Shown here in pieces: positions 1-11,205 of a stretch of DNA of 64,000 bases. This stretch comes from Notamacropus eugenii (lineage: Eukaryota > Chordata > Mammalia > Diprotodontia > Macropodidae): positions 242,423,461 through 242,487,460 of the forward strand of contig NC_092874.1 in NCBI RefSeq assembly GCF_028372415.1. Reading direction: 5' to 3'. The number at the start of each line of letters is the position of its first letter. Within the stretch, counting starts at the first letter, position 1. Under the pieces are notes generated by a model that worked only from the letters and a program-made list of their open reading frames with translations, had not been told where the DNA came from and did no database searches. Position numbers and translations under genes: made by a program.

Positions 1-120
1 TCCTCCTTCTTTCTTTCCTTCCTTCCTTTGTTCTTTCTTTCCTTCCTTTGCTTCTCCCTGCCTCTCTCCCTCCCTCCCTCCCTCCCTCCTTCCTTCTTTC
101 CTTCCTTCCTTCCATTTTCC
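1..120. repeat. Polypyrimidine low-complexity tract (TTCC/CCTC)
   Basis: Almost only C and T in irregular TTCC and CCTC units. It touches the window edge, so its left limit is unknown. No coding meaning. Confidence 0.9.
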
Positions 121-516
121 CCTTCTATAAGTGGAAGAGAAATGAGAAAAGGAGAGAAACAAATGCTTGATAATTGAAAAAAAAATAATAAAAAGTTAAA
201 AAGCAAATGGACTGCACTTGAAGGTAAGGATTTGCTGATCTTTGACCAATCTTCAACTGGAAACTAGACCATTTGTTTATAAAGCAGATATCTATTCAGA
301 TTTGAGTTACACTAGATGAACTTTGAGGTTGTTACCAATTTTGAAATTTTGTGATTCTGTGGGGGGAAAAGTATCAAGAATCTCCTGAAATTTCCTGAGA
401 AGTTTGACTCTAGAATTCCTTGCTTCTTTGCAGAGGTTCAGGGTGGGTTGTTGGATGAAAGGGAGAGGTAATCAGTTATGGAAATAATGTTGTGATTAAC
501 CTTCCCCCAGTGTTAT
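121..516. other. No recognised feature
   Basis: AT-rich, apparently single-copy sequence with short A runs near 178-190. No convincing ORF or repeat consensus was seen. Confidence 0.5.
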
Positions 517-741
517 AGAGGGTTCTTAACTGATGACCATGAACCTTCAGGAGTCTGTAAGTAGATTTCAGGGGATCCATGAACTAGGATTAGAAAAGAA
601 ATTTATTTTCACTAAATTTTTGTTTTTTATGTAATCCTGTGCATTTTATTTTATTCATTTAGAAAACATGATTCTGAGAAGGAGTTCACTTAAGTTTCAT
701 CAGAATATCAAGGACATTAAAAATAGAGGTTAAGTACTCCC
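517..741 (+). mobile_element. hAT-type MITE, family A, old copy
   Basis: Begins near GAGGGTTCTTAAC and ends near GAGGTTAAGTACTCC, the inverted ends of the family also seen at 26864-27056 and 62243-62428. The interior shares the block TGTAATCCTGTGCATTTTATTT and a GATTCTGAGAAGG block with them. Non-autonomous: no transposase frame. This copy is the most eroded of the three and I found no clean 8-base TSD, so both ends are approximate. Confidence 0.6.
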
Positions 742-1085
742 AGTGCACTCACAAAACGTGCTAAAACCAGAAATCCAATTTTGAAAAGCATTTAATTAGA
801 CATAAAATAATGAAAACACAAGGACAAAATAATCAAGTGATAGAAACATTCTCAAATAGATTCAGTTGTCCACTGCTTCCTCAGGTTGTAGATAGAAAAA
901 AGAAAAAAAATCTAGGAAAAATCTTACAAGGTGGTTAGGGAATCTATTTTTCCTTCATGTGGTCAGGCAAGATAAAAAAAGACCATTCCATCTCTTCTCA
1001 TCATGTTCTCTATTTTCAGACATAGTCACTATGTGGATTTGTTTTGTTTTACCTTCTCTTCATTGTCATCATGGTTGTCATTGTC
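742..1085. other. No recognised feature
   Basis: AT-rich sequence with A runs near 890-920. Apparent ORFs reaching into it from 959 and 1003 owe their length to the pyrimidine tract downstream. Confidence 0.5.
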
Positions 1086-1212
1086 TTCCTCCTCCTTCTC
1101 CTCCTCTTTCTCCTCTTTCTCCTTCTCCTTCTCCTCCTCCTCCTTCTCTTTCTTCTTCTCTTTCTCCTTCTCATCCTCCTCCTCTTCCTGCTCCTGTTCT
1201 TCTTGTTTCCTT
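1086..1212. repeat. Polypyrimidine (CTC/CTT)n tract
   Basis: About 125 bases of nearly pure C and T in trinucleotide-like units. It creates three overlapping low-complexity open frames (Leu/Ser/Pro/Phe-rich) that are artefacts. The complementary strand is polypurine. Confidence 0.9.
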
Positions 1213-3161
1213 CTTTTATTTCCCCCTCTTTTTGTTCATAGCAATAAAATTATTAATAATGTTAATAACATTAATTTCATAAAAGATTTCTTTATTTGTA
1301 GGGTGGGTTCATATGAGGGGGGAGTAGAGAGGGAAGGTAGTTATGAGACAAAAAGAAAAAAAGAAAGGGAAATAAAATGTGTCAATGAATAATTTCTAAA
1401 AAAGACAGAAGAGAACTGTAGGCATCCACCAGGGAACCCAATGAGCATGATGGCTTTGGAACTAACATGTTGAATATTTGATATGCTTGTTAAAAAGTTG
1501 GTTTATGTATAATAGATGTTTGTGACTTCATGTACAATCTCCTTTTTCTGTTCTTCTTTGTCCACAGAAATATTCATGTTTATAAGTGTTCGCTCAGTTC
1601 AGAATTACAAAGAAGATTAAAATCATAAAAAGGGAAAGAACACAGCCCAAGTATTATGGAAGTGTTTGGATTTCACCGTTCTATATTTTTGTTTTGTTTG
1701 AATTGTTGATTTCATTTTCTACTTGATTAGTCATTATATTTGGTTTGGCCAACCCATGTCAGGTTACATTGCTTAGTGGAACCAAGCCAACAGTGATGGA
1801 GGCACAGAATGCCTAAGTGGGCCCATTGTTACCTGGGGAAAAAAAGAGCAAAAGTAGCTACCAGGGGTTAAAGTGTCCATTGTTCTGCCCATCCTGAGTC
1901 AAAATACTGGAGGTTTAACTCCCATTGAAAGGCAGCCAATTACAAAGGCCCGGAAGAAAAAGGTAGCAGTTCTATGCTAGAGCAACACAGGGAATTTACT
2001 ACCTTGGGAGGTTGTTATGGCATAGAGAGGAGAAGGATTTTAGAAAGGATTAGATAATTTTATGAGCATGACTAACATTTGCAACTATGTGAGCCAGAAC
2101 ACAAAGATATAAGGAAATGAAGTATCCTGTTCCAGGACATAAATTGATCCCATGTGTAAGGAGGGACCAGAAGGAATGACCATCACTAGTCCCCACATGG
2201 AATATCATACAACTGACCAGGTGGAGTGGGTTTGACTTTCCTTTTCTATTTTCCTTTTCTCTGGTCTAACTGAGTCTGGCTACAAGGAGAGATTGGCAGT
2301 ATTAGCCCTAACAAATAGCTATTTGATCCCATAGGGAAACTCCTATTGAAAACTAAGATAAAATAAATATTTTTAGTTCTCCAAGTTAAACCCAGACAAG
2401 GAATTTTGTTTTGTGGGCCATCTCCCTGTTTTGCAAGTGAGGAATGATCTCTTTGATAAGTCTCTTTATCTTTGGTTATATTTTGGTTTGTCCTAGAAGA
2501 TTTTCATTTATGTGATGTTAGGTACCATTTATGAGTGTTAGGAATATTTGTATTCCTGAAATGAAAAGAACAAAAGGATTCCTGGACATGACAAGGATAA
2601 GACAAAACACAAAGACCTAAAGAAAAAAAGAAAATCTTCCATAAAGTAAAGTTCGATCATTACAGTTCTCAAAATTAACACTATGTAAAGAGCAAGCAAA
2701 AAAAATCTAATAATTAAGTATTGCATATTTCCAAAGACATTTTTTTAGTGTAGCATGAAAACAAAGTGTGCTTTTGATCCATATTTTGAGCTCTGTGATG
2801 ATTGAAGGCCTTGGATAAACAGAATTGTAGATTTTATTGGTCTGGGTTCTCACTCTCCATTGATCTGGAGAAGAATTCCCACATATTCCAACTCCAATGA
2901 CAAAGAGAAAATATTTATGTCCCAGCAAAGAAATGGTATCATATTTTTACAGATTAAATTCCATCTGGAATTTGAAGAAATAGGAAGCTGAGTTTTGGAA
3001 GAGATACAGACTGCAGGAGAAAGAACTAAAGTAATGACATGTTAAATAGCAGGCTTATCTTCCAGCTCACATTTCCCATAGATCTCATTCAATGCAAATG
3101 TTCCTGAATTAGAAACTATATTGGGCTTTGCAGTGATGATGTAAAATCTACAGAACTGGAA

Positions 3162-3162
<1 letters not shown>
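1213..3162. other. No recognised feature
   Basis: About 1.95 kb of AT-rich, apparently single-copy sequence. Short frames on the minus strand near 2538-2928 have no recognisable domain. I see no SINE or LINE consensus block, so this may be old unique intergenic or intronic DNA. Confidence 0.45.

Positions 3163-3200
<38 letters not shown>
3163..3200. repeat. (TG)n dinucleotide microsatellite
   Basis: Perfect TG alternation of about 38 bases, a common vertebrate microsatellite likely to vary in length. It lies 23 bases before a long polypurine tract. Confidence 0.97.
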
Positions 3201-3202
<2 letters not shown>

Positions 3203-3222
3203 ACATACATACTACATTTTTA

Positions 3223-3647
3223 GGTAAAGAAGGAAAGTAAAAAGGAAGGAAGGAGGGAAGGAAAAGAGAGAAATAAAAGAAAGGAAGGAAGGAAAGAAGG
3301 AAGGGAGGAAGAAAGAATAAAAAAAGAAAAGGAAGGAAGGAGGAAAGATGGAAAGGAGAGGAAAAGAGAAAGACGGAGAGAGAAAAACAGAGAAAGAAAA
3401 GGAAGGAAGGAAGACAATAAGAGAAAGGAAAGAAAGAAGAAAAGGAAGGAAGGAAAGGAAGGAAAAGAAAAAGGAAGCAAGGAAGGAGGAAGATGGAGAG
3501 AGAAAGGGGAGAGAAAGAAAGAAAAGAATGAAGGAAGAGAAAAAAGGGAAGAAGAGAAAAAGAAAGGAAGAAAAGAAAACAAAGAGAAAGAACGAGAGAG
3601 AAAGGGAGAAAGAAAGAAAAAGGAAAGGAAAGAAGAAAGAAAAAGAG

Positions 3648-3706
<59 letters not shown>

Positions 3707-3888
3707 AGGAAGGAAGGAAGGAAGGAAGGAAGGAAGGAAGGAAGGAAGGAAAAAGAAAGAAAGGAAGAAAGAAAGAAAGAAAGGAAGAAAGAAAGGAAGG
3801 AAGGAAGGAAGGAAGGAAGGAAGGAAGGAAGGAAGGAAGAAAGAAAGAAAGAAAGGAAGGAAGAAAGAAAAAGAAGAAAAAGGAAGGC
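3223..3888. repeat. Long polypurine tract (GAAA/GGAA)n
   Basis: About 665 bases of almost only A and G. The first 400 are irregular GGAA, GAAA and GAGA mixtures; 3645-3703 is nearly perfect (GAAA)n, followed by (GGAA)n blocks at 3705-3750 and 3793-3838 with GAAA between. The 186-residue Lys/Glu/Arg frame on the plus strand (3348-3908) and the Ser/Phe/Leu/Pro frame of 261 residues on the minus strand (3201-3986) are by-products of composition and are not called as genes. Mirror symmetry makes it a candidate for triplex (H-DNA) formation. Confidence 0.95.
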
Positions 3889-5844
3889 ATCAAGTGGCTG
3901 GAAAGTGAGGCAGCCTGAGCTGTGGACCTACTGAGCATATTTAGACAAGCAGTTCCTGTTCTCTTGTAGATAGCTTCCCTAGCCACTCACTTCCCTTTTA
4001 GGACTGTACTTTTCATTTCCTAAGCAACTTACTTTTTTTCTGGAGCTTTGATTTTCAAAGCCTAGAACATCAAAAATGGTCACAACCAAAGATAATGAAA
4101 GTAAAAATGGCTGTATATTTGCCAATTTCTGTCCTTACCAGCCAACAATCTATATGAACACCAAATTCATATACCATATGTCCTTTTCCCATTTTATTAT
4201 CTGATTGTTATCAATTACATCCAATTCCACAAATCACTTTTCACTAATCAAACCTATAATCTATCTCTCCTCTATTTGTAAGCATTATTAAAACAAAACC
4301 ATACATATAACTTAGAATTTACGTTGATCAACAGATGTAACACATCTACCAGTTTACTAAAAGTTTAAAACACAAGGTAACATCTTCCAAATACAAAAGG
4401 AAGAAGTGAATGACTCATAACACTTTTGAGACTTTTTGGAGAAAGGAAGAGGAGAGGAGGAAGCAAGGTCATTAGTTTCTGTTTCCTTCCTGAGGTGAGT
4501 TAGAGATGCAGAATTTGCCTGGAACAAAGTTCCTGTTTGAATCATCCTCACTACTCTGGCTCAATACTCCCCAAGAGGCCCCTCCTGATCTTCAACTCAA
4601 TCACTATGGTGCCTACTTTTTCTTCCTCTCTGTTTGCTTCTCTGTCTCTCATTTACTTTAGCTTCTCCATCACTTACCCAAAGAGGCCTTCCCAAGATCA
4701 CAGGTCAGTAGTCCTCTGAGAAGTCTATCCTTAGACTAGGTCTCAAGTTTTTCATGGAGCTTAGAGAATACTGACATGGTAGATGTGCTCACTTTCTCAA
4801 AGACAGAAAAGTTGCATTTGCTTCTCAGAGTTCTAGGGTAACCTTAAGAGTGTTAGTATCTTTTCTTTAATGTCATCAGCTCAAATGCCCACTGTTTCCA
4901 ACATTGTTCAGTGTCTATATTCACATATATTCTGTATTCAGTGCCCCATTTCCATTTAATCACTTAAATTCAATTAGCTTTTACAAATTTACTTTGAAGA
5001 TACAGTAAGAATAATGTAAAAACATTTTGCTCAACACCTCTGGGCATAATCACTCTTATATCACCTCATTCTCTGAAGGGAGCAGACTCCTATATAGAAT
5101 TGGTCTCACCAAGTTCATGTGTAGAGACAGCATCCTGCTGGATGAACCCTTGTCTCAGCTATTACTGGGCTGAGTCCCAAAAATCATTCTTTGCTCTTCA
5201 GAGATCCAATGCTACACTGGCTGTAATTCCAGACTGTAGAAATGCTGGGATTTCGGGCAACCTCCCGACTTTCTCAACTCAAGATCAGCCACTTACCACA
5301 TGTTGAACGGAAAAGAACAATCATAGAGCCCTGGGAGTTGTTGTGAGGGGGGTGGGGTAGCATTTCACAGTCAAATGACCTCAGAGGGGAAGAAGTCTCC
5401 GTGTCTCTCATCTTATAGCATTATCTTTCATTGTATACTGAGTAAAGGAGTCCAAGCAATTTGCCAAGAGTGTGGAGTTGAATAGAAAATAGCCAAAGAC
5501 TAGACCACAGCTGACCTCAGCCTTTTGGAGAATATCTCTTGTTCTGATTATACATCAAGTCAATAAAAGACTCCTCCTAACCTCATGATTAGTAGACCAG
5601 AACCCATCATAGAAAGTCTTTATATGCTTCCTTGTTTCTCCAACATACTTTTATTCTATGTTATCACAAATCTCCTGGATATAGTCAAATCAGAATCTCC
5701 ACATTGGGGGATGCCATTAGAGGCACTCTGTGAATACTGAAGACCTCATTGCACTGGAAGCGGGCCAATTGCATGCCAGTAGGCAGCTCTGACCCCATCA
5801 CCGATTTCACTATGTCCAAGCCTTGTGATGGTTATCCAAAGAGA
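3889..5844. other. No recognised feature
   Basis: About 1.95 kb of apparently unique sequence. Short frames such as the one at 5100-5306 lack domains and start context. No repeat consensus was confidently matched. Confidence 0.45.
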
Positions 5845-6165
5845 GCTTTATAAAAGACAGAACAAGAGAGAAAAAGCAACTAAGAAAGAAAGAACAAGAA
5901 AAAGGAGGAAGAGAGTATAAGAAAGAAAGAGGGAAAGAAATAGGAAAAAAGAGACAAGAAAGGAAGGAGAAAGGAAGGAGGGATGGAAGGAATAAAAGAA
6001 GGAAGAAGGAAAAAAGAAGGAAGGAAGGAGGAAAGAAAGAAGGAAGGAAGAAGAAATAAAGGAGGGAAAGAAAGAAGAAGGAAGGAAGGAGGGAAGGAAG
6101 GAAGGAGGAAGGGAGAGAAAGAGGGAAGCAGGGAAAGAAGGCAAGAGGAAAGGAAAGAAGTGTAA
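5845..6165. repeat. Polypurine tract (GGAA/GAAA)n, degenerate
   Basis: About 320 bases of A and G with GGAAGG and AAGAAAG units, interrupted by a few T and C. Low-complexity frames on both strands here (for example 5810-6193 minus) are artefacts. Confidence 0.92.
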
Positions 6166-6612
6166 TGTTAATGGGATTTAAGATCTTCTCCACCCACTAA
6201 TAGTCCTCAGGTGGAGCCCATTAAGGGAAGCTTGCTTAGGGAAGGCTTGCTCGTAGATAGGCTTTCACATCTTTTGCTAATTTGGACTTAGGCACTGAGT
6301 CCTGAGGGTTGTGATGCCTTCTGGCTCTAAGAGGTGTACAAATACTCTGAGGTGGTATTTTGCTCTGGGGGCTCACTTATGAGATTTCCCTGGTCAAGAT
6401 TCTGAGTAGCTGTATGTTCAGACACCCCCTGCCCCCAATGCTCAGATGTAAAGGCTCTCTCAATCCAGTGGTGCATGTAAAGTGTATAGCAACATTGCTT
6501 TGATTTTGGGTAGTCAGAGCCCTGTCTGTTGGTCTTTATTTCTCTGCTTATATTTTCTCTGTTTGGAACTTGTGCTAACAGTCATCCTGAGTATACTAGT
6601 GTGGTTACTGTT
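6166..6612. other. No recognised feature
   Basis: Apparently unique sequence between two purine tracts. No feature supported. Confidence 0.45.
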
Positions 6613-6760
6613 ACAGGAAGGAAGGAGAGAAGGAGGGAGACAGGGAAGGAAGGAAAGGAAAGAAGGAAGGAAGGAAGGAAGGAAGGAAGGAAGGAAGGAA
6701 GGAAGGAAGGAAGGAAGGAAGGAAGGAAGGAAGGAAGGAAGGAAGGAAGGAAGGAAGGAA
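6613..6760. repeat. (GGAA)n microsatellite
   Basis: Irregular purine repeat from 6613, then an uninterrupted run of about 24 GGAA units at 6665-6760. GGAA is the core of ETS-family binding sites. Frames through it are artefacts. Confidence 0.97.
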
Positions 6761-7004
6761 ATCAGAACAAAAAGTCTAGACCTTCTAGTCCACCCATCTC
6801 ATGGTTTTACTCCTTTTGTTGTAAGCTGGAGTTCAACTCAAACTGCTGAATTCTTGAATTTGGATTATCAATGAGATAACCCTTGGGCTCAGTGTAAATC
6901 TCTATTCTCAGCATCCTTAGTTTCTGACCTGCCTGCAAGAAAAAGAAAACAAAAAAGGCAGATGGCAGCTAGGAAACTCTCAGTCCCCTTCCAGGCTGGC
7001 CTGG

Positions 7005-7205
7005 GCAGGCACAGGCCATTTTCCATATGCTTCTCCTGCAAATTAGCAAGGACAGCAGCAAGATTCCATTTGCATACTGACAGGTAATAAAAATAATAAT
7101 GAATGTCACAATTAGCACCATGAAGTGAAGGCTTTCATATGCAAATTTAACACAGGAACACAGTAGAGTGAGTGCAAAGGAGGCAATTATATATGAAAGG
7201 ATAGA
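7005..7205. promoter_or_regulatory. Candidate conserved noncoding element with octamer-like sites
   Basis: A non-repetitive AT-rich block carrying ATTTGCAT near 7068, ATATGCAAAT near 7137, several TAAT cores and GCAAATTAGCA. Octamers bind POU factors and TAAT cores bind homeodomain factors (established); calling this an enhancer is inference from motif density and lack of repeat match. Confidence 0.25.
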
Positions 7206-7719
7206 AAACCAGGTATAATGTAGGAGCAATTTCTACTCCTGGGTTGGGGAGAGAGAGGGAGAATTTATCCCCACCCCCACCCCATGTGTTCTGCTCCACT
7301 TTGGAAATCTGAGGGAGAGAAAGCAGGAAAAGGGGAGAACCATTTCACAGCTAATTTTTATAGGCTACTAGGGGGAAAAGTAGCTCCTCTAACGAATATT
7401 CTCCCTAACTCTTAGTTACTGCCAGTCATCTTAAAGTCAGTCCCAGCCATTAGGGATCAGTCAGAAGAGTTCCTTGTGTTCTCTCAGTAAAGGACTAGGG
7501 TGTATGTCCACCTGCTTGGTAAGAACACCTCAGATAAAATCTATTTCCTGCAATCTCATCTAGATAATGGGGGGGTGGGGGGGAGGACTCATCAGATGGA
7601 TCAGGGACTCTCTGATCACTACCATGATATTTATTTATTGAATATCACAAAGAAAGAAAGCTGATTAACCAACTCAGAGAAATACCAAGATGCTCCAGTT
7701 CTCTTGAAAAGGCTATGAA
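7206..7719. other. No recognised feature
   Basis: Contains short C-rich (7270-7285) and G-rich (7569-7585) runs. Otherwise unremarkable. Confidence 0.45.
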
Positions 7720-7853
7720 TTGGAGCAAGTAAATGAGGAGAACCTGAGTTTAAATCTGAGCTCAGACACTTACTAGCTATGTGACCCTAGTTGTCAAACT
7801 AGTCAAGTCACTTGACCCTAGTTGCCAAAAATAAAAGACTATGAATTGCCCAA
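7720..7853 (+). mobile_element. Marsupial tRNA-derived SINE fragment
   Basis: Matches the SINE core: CCTGAGTTTAAATCTGAGC, CAGACACTTACTAGC, TGTGACCCTAG and CAAGTCACTTGACCC, ending in an A-rich tail. The TGACCCTAGTTG phrase occurs twice, so there is a small internal duplication. The 5' tRNA-like part is missing or eroded. Confidence 0.7.
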
Positions 7854-8041
7854 GGGGAAAAAGAAGTAGTAGTATTTAACATCCTCTCATGCTAGAACAA
7901 CCAGCCAGTTTGTTCTCTCCTTTTATTACATTAAATTGAGTGATATTTATAGAACTACTGAATACTGGATAAATCAAAGTCTGAAAGATATTCCAAGCTC
8001 CCTTCCCCATGGAGAAGATTTATTTTCTTGCCTCCATCTGT

Positions 8042-8215
8042 AGTAGAGTAGGATGAGTTTTAGACTTGGGGTCAGAAAGGTAATGGATTTTATTTCTGAC
8101 TGCACCAATGAGTTGTATGATCTTAAGCAAGTCAGTTCAACATCTCTAGGCTCCATTTTTTTCCTCTATAAAATGAGAAGCTATGACTTCATTAAGATCC
8201 TTTTAGTTCTAAGAC
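8042..8215 (+). mobile_element. MIR-type SINE
   Basis: Degenerate MIR order: a GACTTGGGGTCAGAAAG tRNA-related start, then GATCTTAAGCAAGTCAGTTCA, then CTATAAAATGAGAAGC and a TTAGTTCTAAGAC end. Old copy. Confidence 0.6.
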
Positions 8216-9534
8216 AATAAACTTTCTGAGCTTGTTTTTTCTATTGGCCAACTTAATTTTCAGCTAACATAAAAATAGAATGAAGATAGGCTCTATATTT
8301 TCTAATGGAGTTAACTTTGAAGATAATCCCTTTCTGTGTATGCATTTGCAAGATATATCACATGGTATCCCATGGACATTAATTTGTCTCTCAGGTTTTT
8401 GCAAATAGGTTTGGGAAGTGAGGCAAGCTTGGGTATTCTTTGAAACCTGTACAAATCCAAAAGTTAACTCTGAAACATTTCATTAAGCTACCCACTTTTT
8501 TCTAACTCAGAGACCTGACAATTCCCTAGTGCTTCTCTTACCTTATTGTTCTAAATTTTCTATTATTTGTTCCCCAGAAGGCCACAGTACTTTCCCAGAG
8601 AAGCATGCTATGACAGGGCATTAGGGTATATGTAAGTATAGGACATGCAAAGTCATTATTCTTTGTTGTATAGTGATTAGTTGTCTATCAACAGGTGCAT
8701 TTGCACCTTCCTGAACTCCAAGGGGAACATCCAATTCAATTAACCAAATCCTTGTTGAGCACCTCTATACAAGGTACAATATGGTAAGACAGGCTTGGTA
8801 GAGAGGGGAAGCTTTTTGAGCTTCAGCATTTAGAGTCCTTTTTGGGGAAAATTAGCATTCAGAGAAAGAAAAGTTAGTGTTTCTGAATGATACTGAATTG
8901 GGCAAGAAGCTGTAGAGAAAGACTAAGGAATGACTATGTAAGTAGCATTTTATTACATAGCAAGGTCAATAGGTATGTATGCTTTATTTCATGATTTTTG
9001 GATGATTGGGAGATTTTTTTGCCCCATGATGATGCCTAAAAGTGAGAAAGAATGATTTTTGCCTAGCTCATGTGTGCATTTGGTTTCAGTGAAAGCACTT
9101 TCTTTAAGGTACTGATTTATAGAGAACATTTTAGCAAGGTATATTACACAGTCATAGTCAGACCTTAGCCCAGTCAGTACTAAGAAAATGTCTTAGCTCT
9201 TGTAAAAAATAAAGCCTAGAACAGTTAAGCAATAACGTCTCATTAGCTGGTAGGCTTAGCCTTCTGACAGTGACTCTGAAGTTCTTCTCTCTGGCTATAA
9301 AAACCTTGGGACAATCAATGTTCTCTTTAGCCCTCGGTCTCTTATTTGCAAAATGTGGGGATGGGTGGGTGGGGAAGGGGAATAATACCACTGTTATCTT
9401 GTAGGAATGTTTAATAAATTATTATAATGCTGCTGAAGAATACAAAAACGTAGTTTCACAAAATTAATATATGAGATTCAATTGAGACATATATCACAAG
9501 AATCATTCCTTTTTTTTCACCCATTCAACAATGG
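8216..9534. other. Mostly unrecognised; small L2 and MIR scraps
   Basis: A short L2 3'-tail scrap in reverse orientation may lie at 8738-8780 (TCCTTGTTGAGCACCTCTA), and a MIR-like end at about 9330-9430 (TCTTATTTGCAAAATGTGGGG). The rest is unrecognised. Confidence 0.4.
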
Positions 9535-9680
9535 TTATTAGATATGTAAAAGAGACAGTATGGCTTGTGAATAGAAATCTTCCCTGGAAGCCAAGACTGG
9601 GTTGAAATTCTGCCTTTGCCACAAAATGGTGATAACTCTGAGCAAATCATTTAATCTCTCTGTGTTCTAGCAAACTTTTT
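9535..9680 (+). mobile_element. MIR-type SINE
   Basis: Contains AGACAGTATGGCTTGTG, a GGTTGAAATTCTGCCTTTGCC block, and GAGCAAATCATTTAATCTCTCTG, in MIR order. Old and truncated at the 3' side. Confidence 0.6.
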
Positions 9681-9719
9681 AAGATTGAACTGTATCAGAC
9701 CATGTTATAATAAATTCAA

Positions 9720-9830
9720 TATTGAATTTGAAATCTGAATGATCTGAGTTTGAATACTGCATCAGACTAACTGGGTGATCCTGGTCACATTACTTAACAT
9801 TTCTGAGCTCCAGTTTCCTTATCTGTATTT
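9720..9830 (+). mobile_element. MIR-type SINE fragment
   Basis: GATCTGAGTTTGAATACTGC, GGTGATCCTGGTCACATTAC and CCAGTTTCCTTATCTGTA are in MIR order. A separate copy from the one just upstream. Confidence 0.6.
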
Positions 9831-10324
9831 ATTTATAGATGTCTAGACTTATTTAGCTAATCTGGAGGCTATATCACTTCTCTGATTTATAGTTTCCCTG
9901 TTGGTTTATCTGTTTATATTCAAGGTCTTTAACTGAGTTTTGTTTCTCCTGAGATCTTTGGTAATTTTAGTCTTTTTCCCTAATATCCTCCTATTACTCA
10001 TTTTCTTACTCCTTCCCCTTGGGTGGGGTGTATTAGGCAAAGGCTGTATTACGAAATTGTGTCAGCCTCTTCTCACAATGAGTAATTCAGTTTTCACTGG
10101 CCTTGATTTCTACTCCAAGTGACTTGTGGTAGGACCAAACTGAAGACAGCTAGATGCTAGCCCCTTTTTATAAAAGCGTAGTGGAGCTCCACACACATGT
10201 TGACATCTTGTTCCAATCCCTTCCAGTTGTCTGATTTAGTTCTGTTGCAACATAGCACAGAGCTCTGGCACATTGCCGTCACAACCAGAGCAAACTTATG
10301 CCTTTTGTTTTTATATTGTACAAG
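9831..10324. other. No recognised feature
   Basis: Apparently unique; the short frame at 9940-10122 has no domain. Confidence 0.45.
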
Positions 10325-10331
10325 GAGAGAG

Positions 10332-10386
<55 letters not shown>

Positions 10387-10397
10387 GAGAGAGAGAG

Positions 10398-10445
<48 letters not shown>

Positions 10446-10456
10446 TGTGTATGTGT
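10325..10456. repeat. Compound (GA)n(GT)n microsatellite
   Basis: GA repeats at 10325-10400, with a few G insertions, switch directly to GT repeats at 10401-10456. All ORFs crossing it (Arg/Glu, Cys/Val or His/Thr rich) are artefacts. Confidence 0.97.
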
Positions 10457-10717
10457 AGGGGAGGAGTTGAGTTCTGGTGGAAGCCTAAGAGACATCTTAT
10501 CCAGCCCTTCCAGAGCATGGTGGCTAGTGGAAGAGGGGGTGCTAAATGAATGAATTAGGGATTAGTCTTCTCTATTGTTAATTCATTGACTTGTGACCTA
10601 ATTAGGGTTCTTCTTGTCCAGACCATGGAGACAACTGTACTTGTTTTATCTCTTGCTCATTTTTCTTACTTTGGAGAGATTTTAGAGATCAGGAGGATTG
10701 GAGAAAGTGTCCAGAGT

Positions 10718-10885
10718 CTAGGACCTTCATCTTGTTCATCACATTTCCTTATTTGTAAAATGGGGATAATAATAGAACCTACCTCATAGTTGCCATGAGG
10801 ATAAAGTAAAAAAAAAAAAAAAAGATGTAAGATACTCTGCAAATCTTTATATGCCTTATAAATGTGAGTTATTATTGTTATTCTG
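10718..10885 (+). mobile_element. MIR-type SINE
   Basis: The 3' half of MIR: TTATTTGTAAAATGGGGATA, ACCTACCTCATAG, GAGGATAAAG, then a 16-A run, GATACTCTGCAAATC and a TTATTATTGTTA end. Confidence 0.65.
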
Positions 10886-10974
10886 CCTCCCCTCCCCCAC
10901 ATTACCCATATATTGGGATTACATAAAGGGAATCCCAACTCTCAGAAGTGGATAGGACCACAGAGATCTTTAGG

Positions 10975-11205
10975 TTGAACATTTCTCTGAGCAGCAGTCC
11001 TTTCTGTAATGTCTCTATGATCATCTAGTCTTCACTTGAACACTTCCGTTAATGAAGCAGTCCACTCCAGATATAGATAGTTCTAGCTGACTGCAAATAT
11101 TTCATTACATTGAGTTGAACACTTCAATCCTATATTTTTTGCCCACTGGTCCCATTTCTGCTCTTTAGGGCCAAGCAGAACAAGCCTAACCCTTTGCTCA
11201 AATGT
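10975..11205 (+). mobile_element. CR1/L3 LINE 3' remnant
   Basis: Recognised from blocks TCTAGTCTTCACTTGAACAC, CAGTCCACTCCAGA and GGGCCAAGCAGAACAAGCC typical of the CR1/L3 3' region. No ORF remains. Confidence 0.5.

Noticed and set aside
959-1392. Three overlapping plus-strand frames
   Set aside because: Product of the CTC/CTT tract; low complexity in all phases.
3201-3986. 261-residue minus-strand frame and 186-residue plus-strand frame
   Set aside because: Both arise from the purine tract. The proteins are only Ser/Phe/Leu/Pro or Lys/Glu/Arg with no domain.
5810-6874. Frames through the 5.8-6.8 kb purine repeats
   Set aside because: Composition artefacts of GGAA repeats.
10157-10553. Arg/Glu, His/Thr and Cys/Val-rich frames
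   Set aside because: Dinucleotide repeat read in several phases.
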